A stretch of 27,500 bases of DNA from Glandiceps talaboti (lineage: Eukaryota > Hemichordata > Enteropneusta > Spengelidae): assembly GCF_964340395.1 (NCBI RefSeq), contig NC_135567.1, forward strand, positions 18,920,306 through 18,947,805, in the 5' to 3' direction. A program made the translations under genes and the position numbers. The number at the start of each line of letters is the position of its first letter. The stretch's first letter is position 1. Shown one piece after another: positions 9,501 through 15,300 of this stretch. The notes under the pieces were generated by a model, which saw nothing but the letters and a program-made list of their open reading frames with translations, did not search any database and was not told the origin of the DNA.

Positions 9501-9877
9501 AGACCCCGTGTGAGCCATTACATCCATAGCAAACATGAGGGTGGTCAAGCAGAAAGTGTCAAATGCTTAGCAACACCTGTTCTCAACATCGTTGTGCATG
9601 GACATAGTGAAAGTTTGACCACAATCACGTTTTACAACCTTTGTTGCTAGGCAAATTTGCATATCTCGAGAGATCTGCAATGAGACATAAAATCCCTCAT
9701 TGCTAAGAAACACCATATTTTAACTTTTTTTATCTCTGTTGTTCTAGTAATTGTACACTTTTGCCTTATGGAGTTTTTTACTAACACCATTATCTATTTC
9801 CCATCACAGGAGATGATCGTAACATTACTGAAGTGTATGTAGCGGGAAAGAAGATATTGCAGAAAGGGTCTGTGTAG
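2192..9877 (+). CDS. GDA: Guanine deaminase (guanine aminohydrolase), 13 exons, with one internal stop
   Basis: GDA hydrolyses guanine to xanthine and ammonia in cytosolic purine breakdown. Joining exons 2192-2326, 2649-2737, 2997-3168, 3565-3652, 4250-4349, 4595-4730, 5225-5311, 5994-6091, 7047-7114, 7798-7950, 8511-8638, 9364-9391 and 9810-9877 gives 450 codons including the terminal stop; human GDA has 454 residues. All junctions are GT-AG and in phase. Amidohydrolase landmarks are present: [12 protein letters not shown] (zinc ligands H86, H88), HxxE at H242/E245, AHC at H274, HCPNSN, and GTDVSGGYS with D325. The start has A at -3 and the N-terminus aligns with the family. Oddities: codon 240 is TAG; about seven residues are missing after HxxE; exon 10 is partly duplicated; the exon 11 donor lies in a 105-bp repeat. 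Otherwise the gene looks constrained, so I read it as a real gene with a disabling allele or a sequence error, not an old pseudogene. Confidence 0.95.
2423..2537. repeat. (CT)n microsatellite in GDA intron 1
   Basis: An almost pure CT tract of about 115 bp lies between exons 1 and 2. It generates Ser-Leu and Arg-Glu pseudo-ORFs on the two strands that have no coding meaning. Confidence 0.95.
2649..2737 (+). CDS. GDA: GDA exon 2
   Basis: Encodes [13 protein letters not shown] through HNVRHLKPG (residues 46-74 plus two bases of codon 75). The acceptor is TCTGTAG and the donor GG|GTAAGA. This corresponds to the non-catalytic N-terminal segment before the metal-binding strand. Confidence 0.9.
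2997..3168 (+). CDS. GDA: GDA exon 3 (HxH zinc-binding motif)
   Basis: Carries [13 protein letters not shown], whose H86 and H88 are the paired zinc ligands of the amidohydrolase fold, then [12 protein letters not shown] and [10 protein letters not shown], all closely matching vertebrate GDA. The acceptor is TTTTGCAG and the donor GTC|GTAGGT. Confidence 0.95.
3565..3652 (+). CDS. GDA: GDA exon 4
   Basis: Encodes [20 protein letters not shown] then LTLADVV, matching the family's K-x-GTTTA-x-Y segment. The acceptor is CTTTTAG and the donor GTAG|GTATAA, phase 1. Confidence 0.9.
3918..3945. repeat. G-rich tract in GDA intron 4
   Basis: A short run of G residues with few interruptions, intronic simple sequence. 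Confidence 0.8.
4015..4235 (+). repeat. Dispersed repeat copy with GTCT-rich head
   Basis: A segment starting with TCTGTCTGTCC, followed by a TGCAATTTCAACCAAACC block and a CATTCTTCATGAAAATG block, resembles the reverse complement of 6395-6560. Shared block order with a tetranucleotide tract at one end suggests two diverged copies of one non-autonomous interspersed element. I see no coding capacity. Confidence 0.55.
4250..4349 (+). CDS. GDA: GDA exon 5
   Basis: Encodes [16 protein letters not shown] then [17 protein letters not shown], matching the GQRAFVGK region of vertebrate GDA. The acceptor is TCCTCTAG and the donor AAAAG|GTATAT, phase 2. Confidence 0.9.
4372..4514. repeat. (GTCT)n / (CT)n microsatellite in GDA intron 5
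   Basis: A GTCT tetranucleotide run passes into about 60 bp of pure CT. It begins 22 bases after the exon 5 donor. Confidence 0.95.
4595..4730 (+). CDS. GDA: GDA exon 6, ends in an in-frame TAG
   Basis: Encodes [19 protein letters not shown], then [20 protein letters not shown] and HDLPY, matching the family up to the conserved Gln before the SHISE-type motif. The final codon, 4728-4730, is TAG where CAG is expected, directly against the donor GTAAAG. No other donor nearby would drop this codon and keep frame. Confidence 0.9.
4728..4730 (+). other. GDA: In-frame stop at GDA codon 240
   Basis: TAG replaces the expected CAG (Gln) codon at the very end of exon 6. One transition explains it and would leave the donor AG|GTAAAG intact. 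Translation would end before H242, E245, H274 and D325, giving an inactive half-protein. Confidence 0.85.
4852..5045 (+). mobile_element. Dispersed element with hairpin head, copy 1
   Basis: The segment opens with a perfect 12-bp inverted repeat (GTGACCTAAGGG at 4852-4863, CCCTTAGGTCAC at 4888-4899). About 150 bp follow, including ATACCAGTGCCAGTAATATC and CACAGCAGAACCA. Very similar sequence recurs in the same orientation at 9998-10220. No ORF is present, so it is probably a non-autonomous transposable element; ends and target duplications are not resolved. Confidence 0.65.
5225..5311 (+). CDS. GDA: GDA exon 7 (catalytic HxxE)
   Basis: Begins THLAES, aligning with vertebrate SHISEN; H242 is a zinc ligand and E245 the catalytic acid/base. 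It then reads [17 protein letters not shown]. The exon is about seven residues shorter than the human equivalent straight after the motif, yet both reading frame and splice sites (AACAG, AAA|GTAAGT) are intact. Confidence 0.9.
5312..5993. other. GDA intron 7, nothing recognised
   Basis: AT-rich intronic sequence with no tandem array, recognisable element or additional exon that I can support. Confidence 0.6.
5994..6091 (+). CDS. GDA: GDA exon 8 (zinc ligand and HCPNSN)
   Basis: Encodes [15 protein letters not shown] then [11 protein letters not shown]274 in AHC is a metal ligand and HCPNSN is a GDA signature. The donor AAC|GTTAGT splits a Thr codon completed by exon 9. Confidence 0.93.
6137..6350. 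repeat. 34-bp minisatellite in GDA intron 8
   Basis: About six to seven tandem copies of a unit containing GTAGACATTTGAATGAGTC and TTTCTGTACAT. The array starts about 45 bases after the exon 8 donor and does not include exon sequence. Confidence 0.92.
6395..6560 (-). repeat. Dispersed repeat copy, opposite orientation to 4015-4235
   Basis: Read on the minus strand, it has a CAATTTCATTCAAACC block followed by a TCATGACAT block and an AAATGGCAGCCATG block, the same order as at 4015-4235. Its head is the (GACA)n tract at 6541-6609. Confidence 0.55.
6541..6609. repeat. (GACA)n microsatellite
   Basis: A tetranucleotide tract at the end of the dispersed repeat at 6395-6560, ending in a short CACA run. 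Confidence 0.95.
6615..7010. repeat. Interspersed repeat with TTTATATAGCACCTTCC head
   Basis: Starts after an AT-rich ATAATGATAATTAT stretch with TTTATATAGCACCTTCC and CAAAGTGCTTTACAATTATT, a consensus I associate with common dispersed repeats of marine animal genomes. It continues about 350 bp to a CAACCACTCTAACCATTC block. No coding frame is present. The family assignment is from memory and unverified. Confidence 0.5.
7047..7114 (+). CDS. GDA: GDA exon 9
   Basis: Encodes [20 protein letters not shown] then LGT, running into the D325 codon split across the intron (ACTG|GTAATA). It matches the K-x-GLGTD region of the family. Confidence 0.92.
7226..7885 (+). repeat. GDA: 330-bp tandem duplication covering the exon 10 acceptor
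   Basis: Sequence up to about 7555 recurs exactly 330 bp later up to 7885. Anchors are TTTGGCATAATGATGTAAC (7388 and 7718), TCAACAG acceptors (7461 and 7791) and the first 88 bases of exon 10. The left parts are diverged with small gaps. The duplication breakpoint lies within exon 10, so only the second copy is complete. Confidence 0.85.
7468..7555 (+). pseudogene. GDA: Truncated duplicate of GDA exon 10
   Basis: An intact acceptor (TCAACAG) precedes sequence encoding [20 protein letters not shown] and SKLLAVQKQ. It differs from the real exon by an Arg-to-Gly change in DAIRYAV. It stops matching after CAATC and has no nearby GT donor; reading on reaches a stop soon afterwards. It is a decoy exon, not a functional alternative. 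Confidence 0.85.
7798..7950 (+). CDS. GDA: GDA exon 10 (catalytic Asp)
   Basis: Completes the D325 codon and encodes [20 protein letters not shown] through [13 protein letters not shown], matching the TDVAGGYS and RLATLGGSQ segments of vertebrate GDA. D325 is the metal-binding Asp. The donor is CAAG|GTTTGT. Confidence 0.93.
8170..8455. repeat. AT-rich ~34-bp minisatellite in GDA intron 10
   Basis: About eight imperfect copies of a unit containing TTTATTTGATGGTCATATGA and AAATTTGCATA. It ends about 55 bases before the exon 11 acceptor. Confidence 0.9.
8511..8638 (+). CDS. GDA: GDA exon 11 (alternative donors downstream)
   Basis: Encodes [20 protein letters not shown] then [16 protein letters not shown], matching [18 protein letters not shown] of vertebrate GDA. 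The first donor ATG|GTAAGT (8639) restores family length when joined to exon 12. Three further copies of this donor at 8744, 8849 and 8954 would extend the exon in frame by 35, 70 or 105 codons. Confidence 0.9.
8597..9041 (+). repeat. GDA: 105-bp tandem repeat spanning the exon 11 donor, 4 full units plus a partial
   Basis: Units start at 8597, 8702, 8807 and 8912, with a partial fifth at 9017. Each carries the last 42 bases of exon 11, a GTAAGT donor and about 60 bases of intron. Period 105 equals 35 codons, and the frame stays open from exon 11 to a TGA at 9041-9043. Confidence 0.97.
9113..9290. repeat. ~68-bp minisatellite in GDA intron 11
   Basis: Nearly three copies of a unit with AAGTTGATAGCAGTAATC, ATACAAATG and GAAATAAGTCTGACT. 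Intronic, not overlapping an exon. Confidence 0.9.
9364..9391 (+). CDS. GDA: GDA exon 12 (28-nt microexon)
   Basis: Encodes DAFQKFLFL plus the first base of a Gly codon, matching the QKFLYLGDD segment of vertebrate GDA. The acceptor is TTATACAG and the donor CTTG|GTGAGT. Confidence 0.9.
9392..9809. other. GDA intron 12, nothing recognised
   Basis: Intronic sequence with no tandem array or recognisable element. Confidence 0.6.
9810..9877 (+). CDS. GDA: GDA exon 13 (C-terminus and stop)
   Basis: Completes Gly and encodes [20 protein letters not shown] then V and TAG (9875-9877). This matches the GDDRNIEEVYVGGK end of the family. The acceptor is CCATCACAG. Confidence 0.93.
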
Positions 9878-9898
9878 AGGACAGACATTGAAACAAAG

Positions 9899-9904
9899 AT
9901 TAAA
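9899..9904 (+). promoter_or_regulatory. GDA: Possible GDA polyadenylation signal ATTAAA
   Basis: ATTAAA lies 22 bases after the GDA stop. This would give a very short 3' UTR, so a more distal signal is possible. Confidence 0.35.
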
Positions 9905-9997
9905 ATGTTTTGTGTTGTTTTGTTAGTTTGTTATATAGGCAAGATATTGTAACCAAGTATTATATTCAATCAGAGAGCCAACAGTACAGGAAAATAC

Positions 9998-10220
9998 CAG
10001 TGACCTAAGGGGGCTTTGACACTACGAGTTGCTAGATAAGTAGTGACAACCCTTAGGTCAGGAGTATTTTCTGGTTGAATGAAGAAAAATATTGAAGAAT
10101 AACATAATAATACCAGTGCCAGTAATATCAACGAAAAATCGGGGAAGGTAACAGCAATTCGAATGTTTCGACTCATTTTTTGAACACAACAGAACCAATG
10201 GCATAGATTCGTGTTGTTTA
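9998..10220 (+). mobile_element. Dispersed element with hairpin head, copy 2
   Basis: Same structure as 4852-5045: GTGACCTAAGGG at 10000-10011, CCCTTAGGTCA at 10050-10060, then the ATACCAGTGCCAGTAATATC and CACAACAGAACCA blocks. A more diverged head may be present at about 27049-27125. Confidence 0.65.
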
Positions 10221-10396
10221 TAATGCCACGTAGTGGTCATCTTTAACTATGAAATTTGTCATGATTTCCTATGAAAGATTAGGGAGGCTATCAACATCAG
10301 ACACTACAAACCAAGATCAACAAAGACAGAGGGCATCAAACTACCTAACATTGACAATCAGCTTTAACTATGGAATCTGTCATGCTGATGAGAATA

Positions 10397-10410
10397 CCGC
10401 CACCTAGTGG
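10397..10410 (-). promoter_or_regulatory. CTCF-like core motif
   Basis: The minus strand reads CCACTAGGTGGCGG, fitting the bilaterian CTCF core pattern CCASYAGRKGGC. A weaker relative, CCACTACGTGGC, is at 10225-10236. Both lie between the two convergent genes. A single motif match is weak evidence, and both may simply belong to a local repeat. Confidence 0.25.
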
Positions 10411-10603
10411 TCAGCTGTAACCAAGACAGATCAATCTTCAATGCTAAAAAAAACTTTGAATTGCTTGTGCGTGAGAACCTTTGTAAAAACACTGCAAATA
10501 CTCAGAAACTATTTCTTTTTCTGATAAATAGTTTTTGAATTGATTCTTAATAGATGTATCACAAATGAAATAAGACACAAGAATTTTGTTCAGAGTTGTA
10601 AAA

Positions 10604-10609
10604 TTTATT
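10604..10609 (-). promoter_or_regulatory. ZRANB3: Possible ZRANB3 polyadenylation signal AATAAA
   Basis: First AATAAA on the minus strand downstream of the ZRANB3 stop that I find, about 1 kb beyond it. It would place the 11105-11650 minisatellite in the 3' UTR. Confidence 0.4.
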
Positions 10610-11104
10610 ACAAAACTAGAAAAATCTACAGTACGATAACATGGGTTACCATGGATATGGTTGCCATGGATATACATGTATATAGTGTTTGTAAATGGTT
10701 GTTCCGAAGCTAGTTGTAAAGTCACATATCTCATTGGGATGTATTTCTTAAACATCAGTTCTAAGAAAGATATGTTGTCAGGGACGATGATATTTATCTG
10801 GGTTGAAGTAGCACAACTTGCTTTTTACTCAAGTGAAAATATCTTGATTAAACTATTCCATCCTGTATACTGTTTATGTATGTCTTCTATGACATTACAA
10901 TTGTCATCTGGAATTATAAGAAGCTGAATAGTTGATTGCACAGTACGAATTTCCTCAACAGTTTTGATAAGTATGATAAATTACGTCGTCAGATCATTTA
11001 TGAGTTATATCTTGATTGATTGGATGGATGGATGGATTGATTGATTGATTGGAGATAACACCAATGTCAGAATACAGAAATGATTTCCTGATCTGTAAGG
11101 TTCT

Positions 11105-11650
11105 AGAGAGGTCATTACATCGGAGGGCATTACACAAGAAGGCATTATATAGGAGATGGGAGGGTGTCAGGAAGGCATTATATGGGAGGTTAGTAGGGCA
11201 TTACACAAGAAGGCATTATATAGGAGGGTGTTACACAGGAAGGCATTATATAGGAGGTCATTACATAGGAGGGTGTTACACAGAAAGGCATTATATGGGA
11301 GGTAATTCCATAGGAGGGTGTTACAAAGGAGGGCATTATATGGGAGGTTAGTAAGGCATTACACAAGAAGGCATTATATAGGAGGGCATTATATGGGAGG
11401 GTGTTACACAGGAAGGCATTATATGGGAGGTCATTACATAGGAGGGTGTTACACAGGAAGGCATTATATGGGAGGTCTTTACATAGGAGGGTGTTACACA
11501 GGAAGGCATTAGATGGGAGGTCTTTACATAGGAGGGTGTTACACAGGAAGGCATTATATGGGAGGTCATTACATAGGAGGGTGTTACACAGGAGGGCATT
11601 ATATGGGAGGTTAGTAGGGCATTATATAGGAGGGCATTATATGGGAGTTT
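11105..11650. repeat. Minisatellite of 15-bp subunits in 45-bp higher-order units
   Basis: The 45-bp unit consists of three related 15-mers (GGCATTATATGGGAG, GTCATTACATAGGAG, GGTGTTACACAGGAA), giving roughly 36 subunits. On the minus strand it begins at the ZRANB3 stop codon and extends into the probable 3' UTR. Long ORFs here are repeat artefacts. Confidence 0.95.
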
Positions 11651-11846
11651 AGGATGGTTTAAAAAACGTAGTAATATCAGCAAAACCAGCACTTCTTCTA
11701 GCTTGAATCTTTCTGTTCTTTTGTCTTTGTTTTGATTGGACGTTGGTGACAGATCGATGACAACCCGTACACAGTGTTCTAAAATTATCCAATGAACATA
11801 GTCCTCCACCATCAGCAACAGGAACGATGTGATCAGCTTGCCAGAA
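11649..11846 (-). CDS. ZRANB3: ZRANB3 last exon (HNH core, C-terminus, stop)
   Basis: Encodes [20 protein letters not shown] then [10 protein letters not shown]. These supply the HNH catalytic His, the Asn and a zinc Cys pair. It ends [12 protein letters not shown] with TAA at 11651-11649. Human ZRANB3 ends SDITRFLVKK with an APIM PCNA-binding motif; here that tail reads more like a PIP box. Confidence 0.95.
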   Translation of the reverse strand, partial: FWQADHIVPVADGGGLCSLDNFRTLCTGCHRSVTNVQSKQRQKNRKIQARRSAGFADITTFFKPS

Positions 11847-12311
11847 CTACAGAAGGTAAATGATGAAAAATAATGACAATGGCACTGCAGCATAACTGTA
11901 GAGTTATGTGTGGTGTCTTTTATACACATCAGTTTTTACAGTCACATTTTACAGTCAGTATGAGCAGGATCTTCATTGCTTGGTCAATTATGTCAAATTT
12001 TTTTTTAAAGTTTATCCACTTGCCAAACCATCCATGTTGTTATTTCTGCAATATACATCATTTCATTCAATGCTGCTATGGGCGTGGTCTTGTTGCTAGG
12101 CATTTGTGTGTTCACTTTTTGGATGTTTATCCACTTGCCTAACCATCGCTATTTTCATATGTGTATATTGCAAATCACGTTTTTTGACCCAAAAAGCACA
12201 TCTCTGATGCGATCATTTTTATTTGAACAATTTTCCATCTACACACCCTAAGTAGTGTTCTCAGCAAATACCAGGCAATTAGTCTGGCATTTATTGACTT
12301 TTACGTCAATT

Positions 12312-12378
<67 letters not shown>

Positions 12379-15300
12379 TACACACACATACACAAACACA
12401 CACACACACACGCAAGCACAACACACAGACACATGTACGCATACACAGTAACACACATAAACAGACACATCCATCCACCTGCCCACCCACCCACCAATCC
12501 ATCAAAAAATCTATCCATCCATCTATCCACCCATCCATCCACCCACCCACCCACCCATCCACCCACCCATCCATCATCCACCATCCACCCATCCATCCAC
12601 CCACCCACCCATCCATCCATCCATCCATCATCCATCCATCCACCCACCCATCCATCCACCCACCCATCCATCATCCACCCATCCACCCACCCATCCATCC
12701 ACCCAATCACTCATCTATCCACCATCCACCCATTCCATCCACCCATCCATCCATCCACCCACCCACCCATCCATCCACCCACCCACCCATCCATCCATCC
12801 ACCCACACATCCATACACCCATCCACCCACCCACCCACCCATCCATCCATCCACCCACCCAACCATCCACCCATCCACCCACCCACCCATCCACCATGAA
12901 TTATAAAGAACACAATAATCCGAGACTCACCTTTCCTTCTGATGGTTTGTCAATAATATTATTCAGTAACTTAAGGGGTAACTTTGAGAAAGAAGTGGTT
13001 GCTAGGTAGTCTTTCCTGTCTTTCTTGGGTAGGCTTCTGTATATAGAATAAAAAAGAAAAAATATTGGTGGCCTGCGTCTCTGTTTAGCGATGGTTCTAA
13101 TGTTCTGAGGATAATATTTTGATATCACACATATGTAAACATTAACAATGCATGACTTCATACCTCTGAGGAAGAAACTGAGAACGCAGGTCAAAAGCTA
13201 GAAATATCCAAGTATTTGGGTGCAGTAAAGCGTTTAAATTTATTTTGTAAGTTCTTCTCTTTTCACTACAAATCTTGATAGTACATTGAGGACAATGAGG
13301 AAAGGGAACGTGGTGGTATATTGAGGGCAATATGAGATGGGAGAGTGGTATTACATCGAGGGCAAAGTGAGGGATTGATGGGAGGTAGTGCTACAAAAGT
13401 AAATTTTTCTAACCTCTGACATTATTCAAATATTTCCTGAAGCAAAAACAAAGGCACCATTATCTTGAGATATTCTCTTGAGGCATAGACTGTCGACAGT
13501 CATCTAAAACTAAAGTCGTTGCCTCGCTCCGATCCGGAGCAATACTATAGCCACGTACTGATCAGTTCGTGCCTTCGGCAATCGCAGTTCCTATCAGTGC
13601 GCATTAGTATCCAGTGCTACGGAGTGAGGCGACGACTTTGATTTAGATGAATTAAACGTAGCAAAAAAGGCATGTACGACTGTCAACAGTCTATAGTAGG
13701 CAGTCAATCAAATTTTGATAATTTAGAGTGTCTTACTTGACATGAACATAAAGACTGTGAGCATCTAATCCACAAATCTGACAAAGTCCATGTTCTATGG
13801 AAGACAGCTGTTCACGGACATAACCTCCTTGTGCTCTCACCTGCAAACAAATATGTAAATATATACACTGTGAGTAAATAAACACAAACAACCAAACACA
13901 ATAAAATACACAGCAAACAGATAACATACACAAATAAACAGTAAACAAATAAAGTTAAATAACATACAAATAAACAGTAAACAAATAACAAATAAAGAGT
14001 AAACAAATAACATACAGATAAACTGTAAACAAATACACAGCATACTTCATAACATGTATAACATAGCAATCTAAAGCTGTCGTGTGATTAGTCCAGAACA
14101 AGTCACATGGGATGAATTTCTTTACCACAGCTCCATGCATTAGTAATAATATTATGACAAATCTCTGTTGTTTGATTGGTCCATCCTAAGTAGCCAATAG
14201 TAAGCCATGATTTTGAGTACTTTATAATGATTAACTTAACAAACAGACATACTCATGAATATCATTATTTTACCGACCAGCACTCTACTAGGGCTTGGGA
14301 GAACCCAACAAGTGCAAAAGTGTTTTAAAATAGTGGAGTATAATTCTAAATGTACTTACATAGTGATCTTCTTTACATTTTTCTGAACAATATCTTGAAT
14401 CCCATTCAATATTCTTATTGGATGTGCTTGGCTCTGATTGGTCCATTCTACATGGCTTGTTACAAAACAGACAAAGAGGGCGCCCTTCCGAGTCAACAAC
14501 CTGAAAGTCATACAAATAATTTTTAAAAACAGACGTTGAGGGCAGTCTTATGAATCAATGACAGTAAATGATCAAAATAATGTAACATAACAGACACTGC
14601 GGGCAGTCTTCAGTCAACAAAGTTCAAGTCATTAAAATAATTTAACAAAACAGACGTTGAGGGCAGTCTTCACATCACAGTCAGTGATCAAAATAATGTA
14701 ACATAACTCTATGAAACGTTGTTGCAATTGATTGGAAATCCTGTGTAACTTTACTTTTCATCACATTTATCGGAAACTAATATGGATGAAAATGAACACA
14801 GTAAAATACCAATTACCAGAACCTTCCCCAGGGATATAAATTTTTATATAAAGTTTGGATATGCAGACAGTTAAGTTAATCAATTGTATGGGAAGGTGTA
14901 TTTATTTAAGATTTCATCTCTGAGTATAAAATTTCTCTCACCTGTACACGATTTGGTCTCTTGACTCTAGCTTCATCACCATCTATTACATCATCATTCG
15001 CATTGTTTCCATGCCAACCAATTAAATCTGTACTATTGGTCCGCAATGTTGTTTCTCTCTCCTCTTTCTCCTTCGTCTTCTTCTCCCAAAGTACTTCTTC
15101 ATTATATTGTGATTGAGCATTTTTTTCTTTATGTTTGGACTTCCCTTCTCTTTTCTTAACACCAAAAAACATCATTTCACTCGCTTCCTTATTTACTTTC
15201 ACTGGCTTGGCTGCATCTTTGAAGTAACTATGGACACTGTTTCTACGGATACCATCTCTTTCCTGATCATCTTCAGCATCTCTCTTTCTCAGTATCGAAT

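Larger units (their letters stand above)
9905..10603. other. Intergenic space between convergent GDA and ZRANB3
   Basis: No gene seen. It contains copy 2 of the hairpin-headed element (9998-10220). Two related blocks follow, each with GCCAC-TAGTGGTC next to TTTAACTATG (about 10225-10260 and 10360-10420). Confidence 0.6.

Noticed and set aside
11105-11650. Regularly spaced repeats resembling a CRISPR array
   Set aside because: There are no unique spacers; adjacent subunits are variants of one another, and the context is an animal genome.
11049-11929. Repetitive frames on both strands around the 15-bp minisatellite
   Set aside because: The 15-bp period keeps frames open by chance. The minus-strand frame overlapping the HNH exon is shifted relative to the true ZRANB3 frame, which ends in TAA at 11649.
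12248-12913. Long His/Pro/Thr-rich and Trp/Gly/Asp-rich open frames on both strands
   Set aside because: They translate the (CA)n and (CATC/CACC)n tract; stop-free frames are expected from simple sequence, and the tract is inside a ZRANB3 intron.
14906-14941. Stop at 14906-14908 as the ZRANB3 C-terminus
   Set aside because: A consensus donor at 14941 joins in frame to the conserved zinc cluster and HNH exons; reading past it is intronic.
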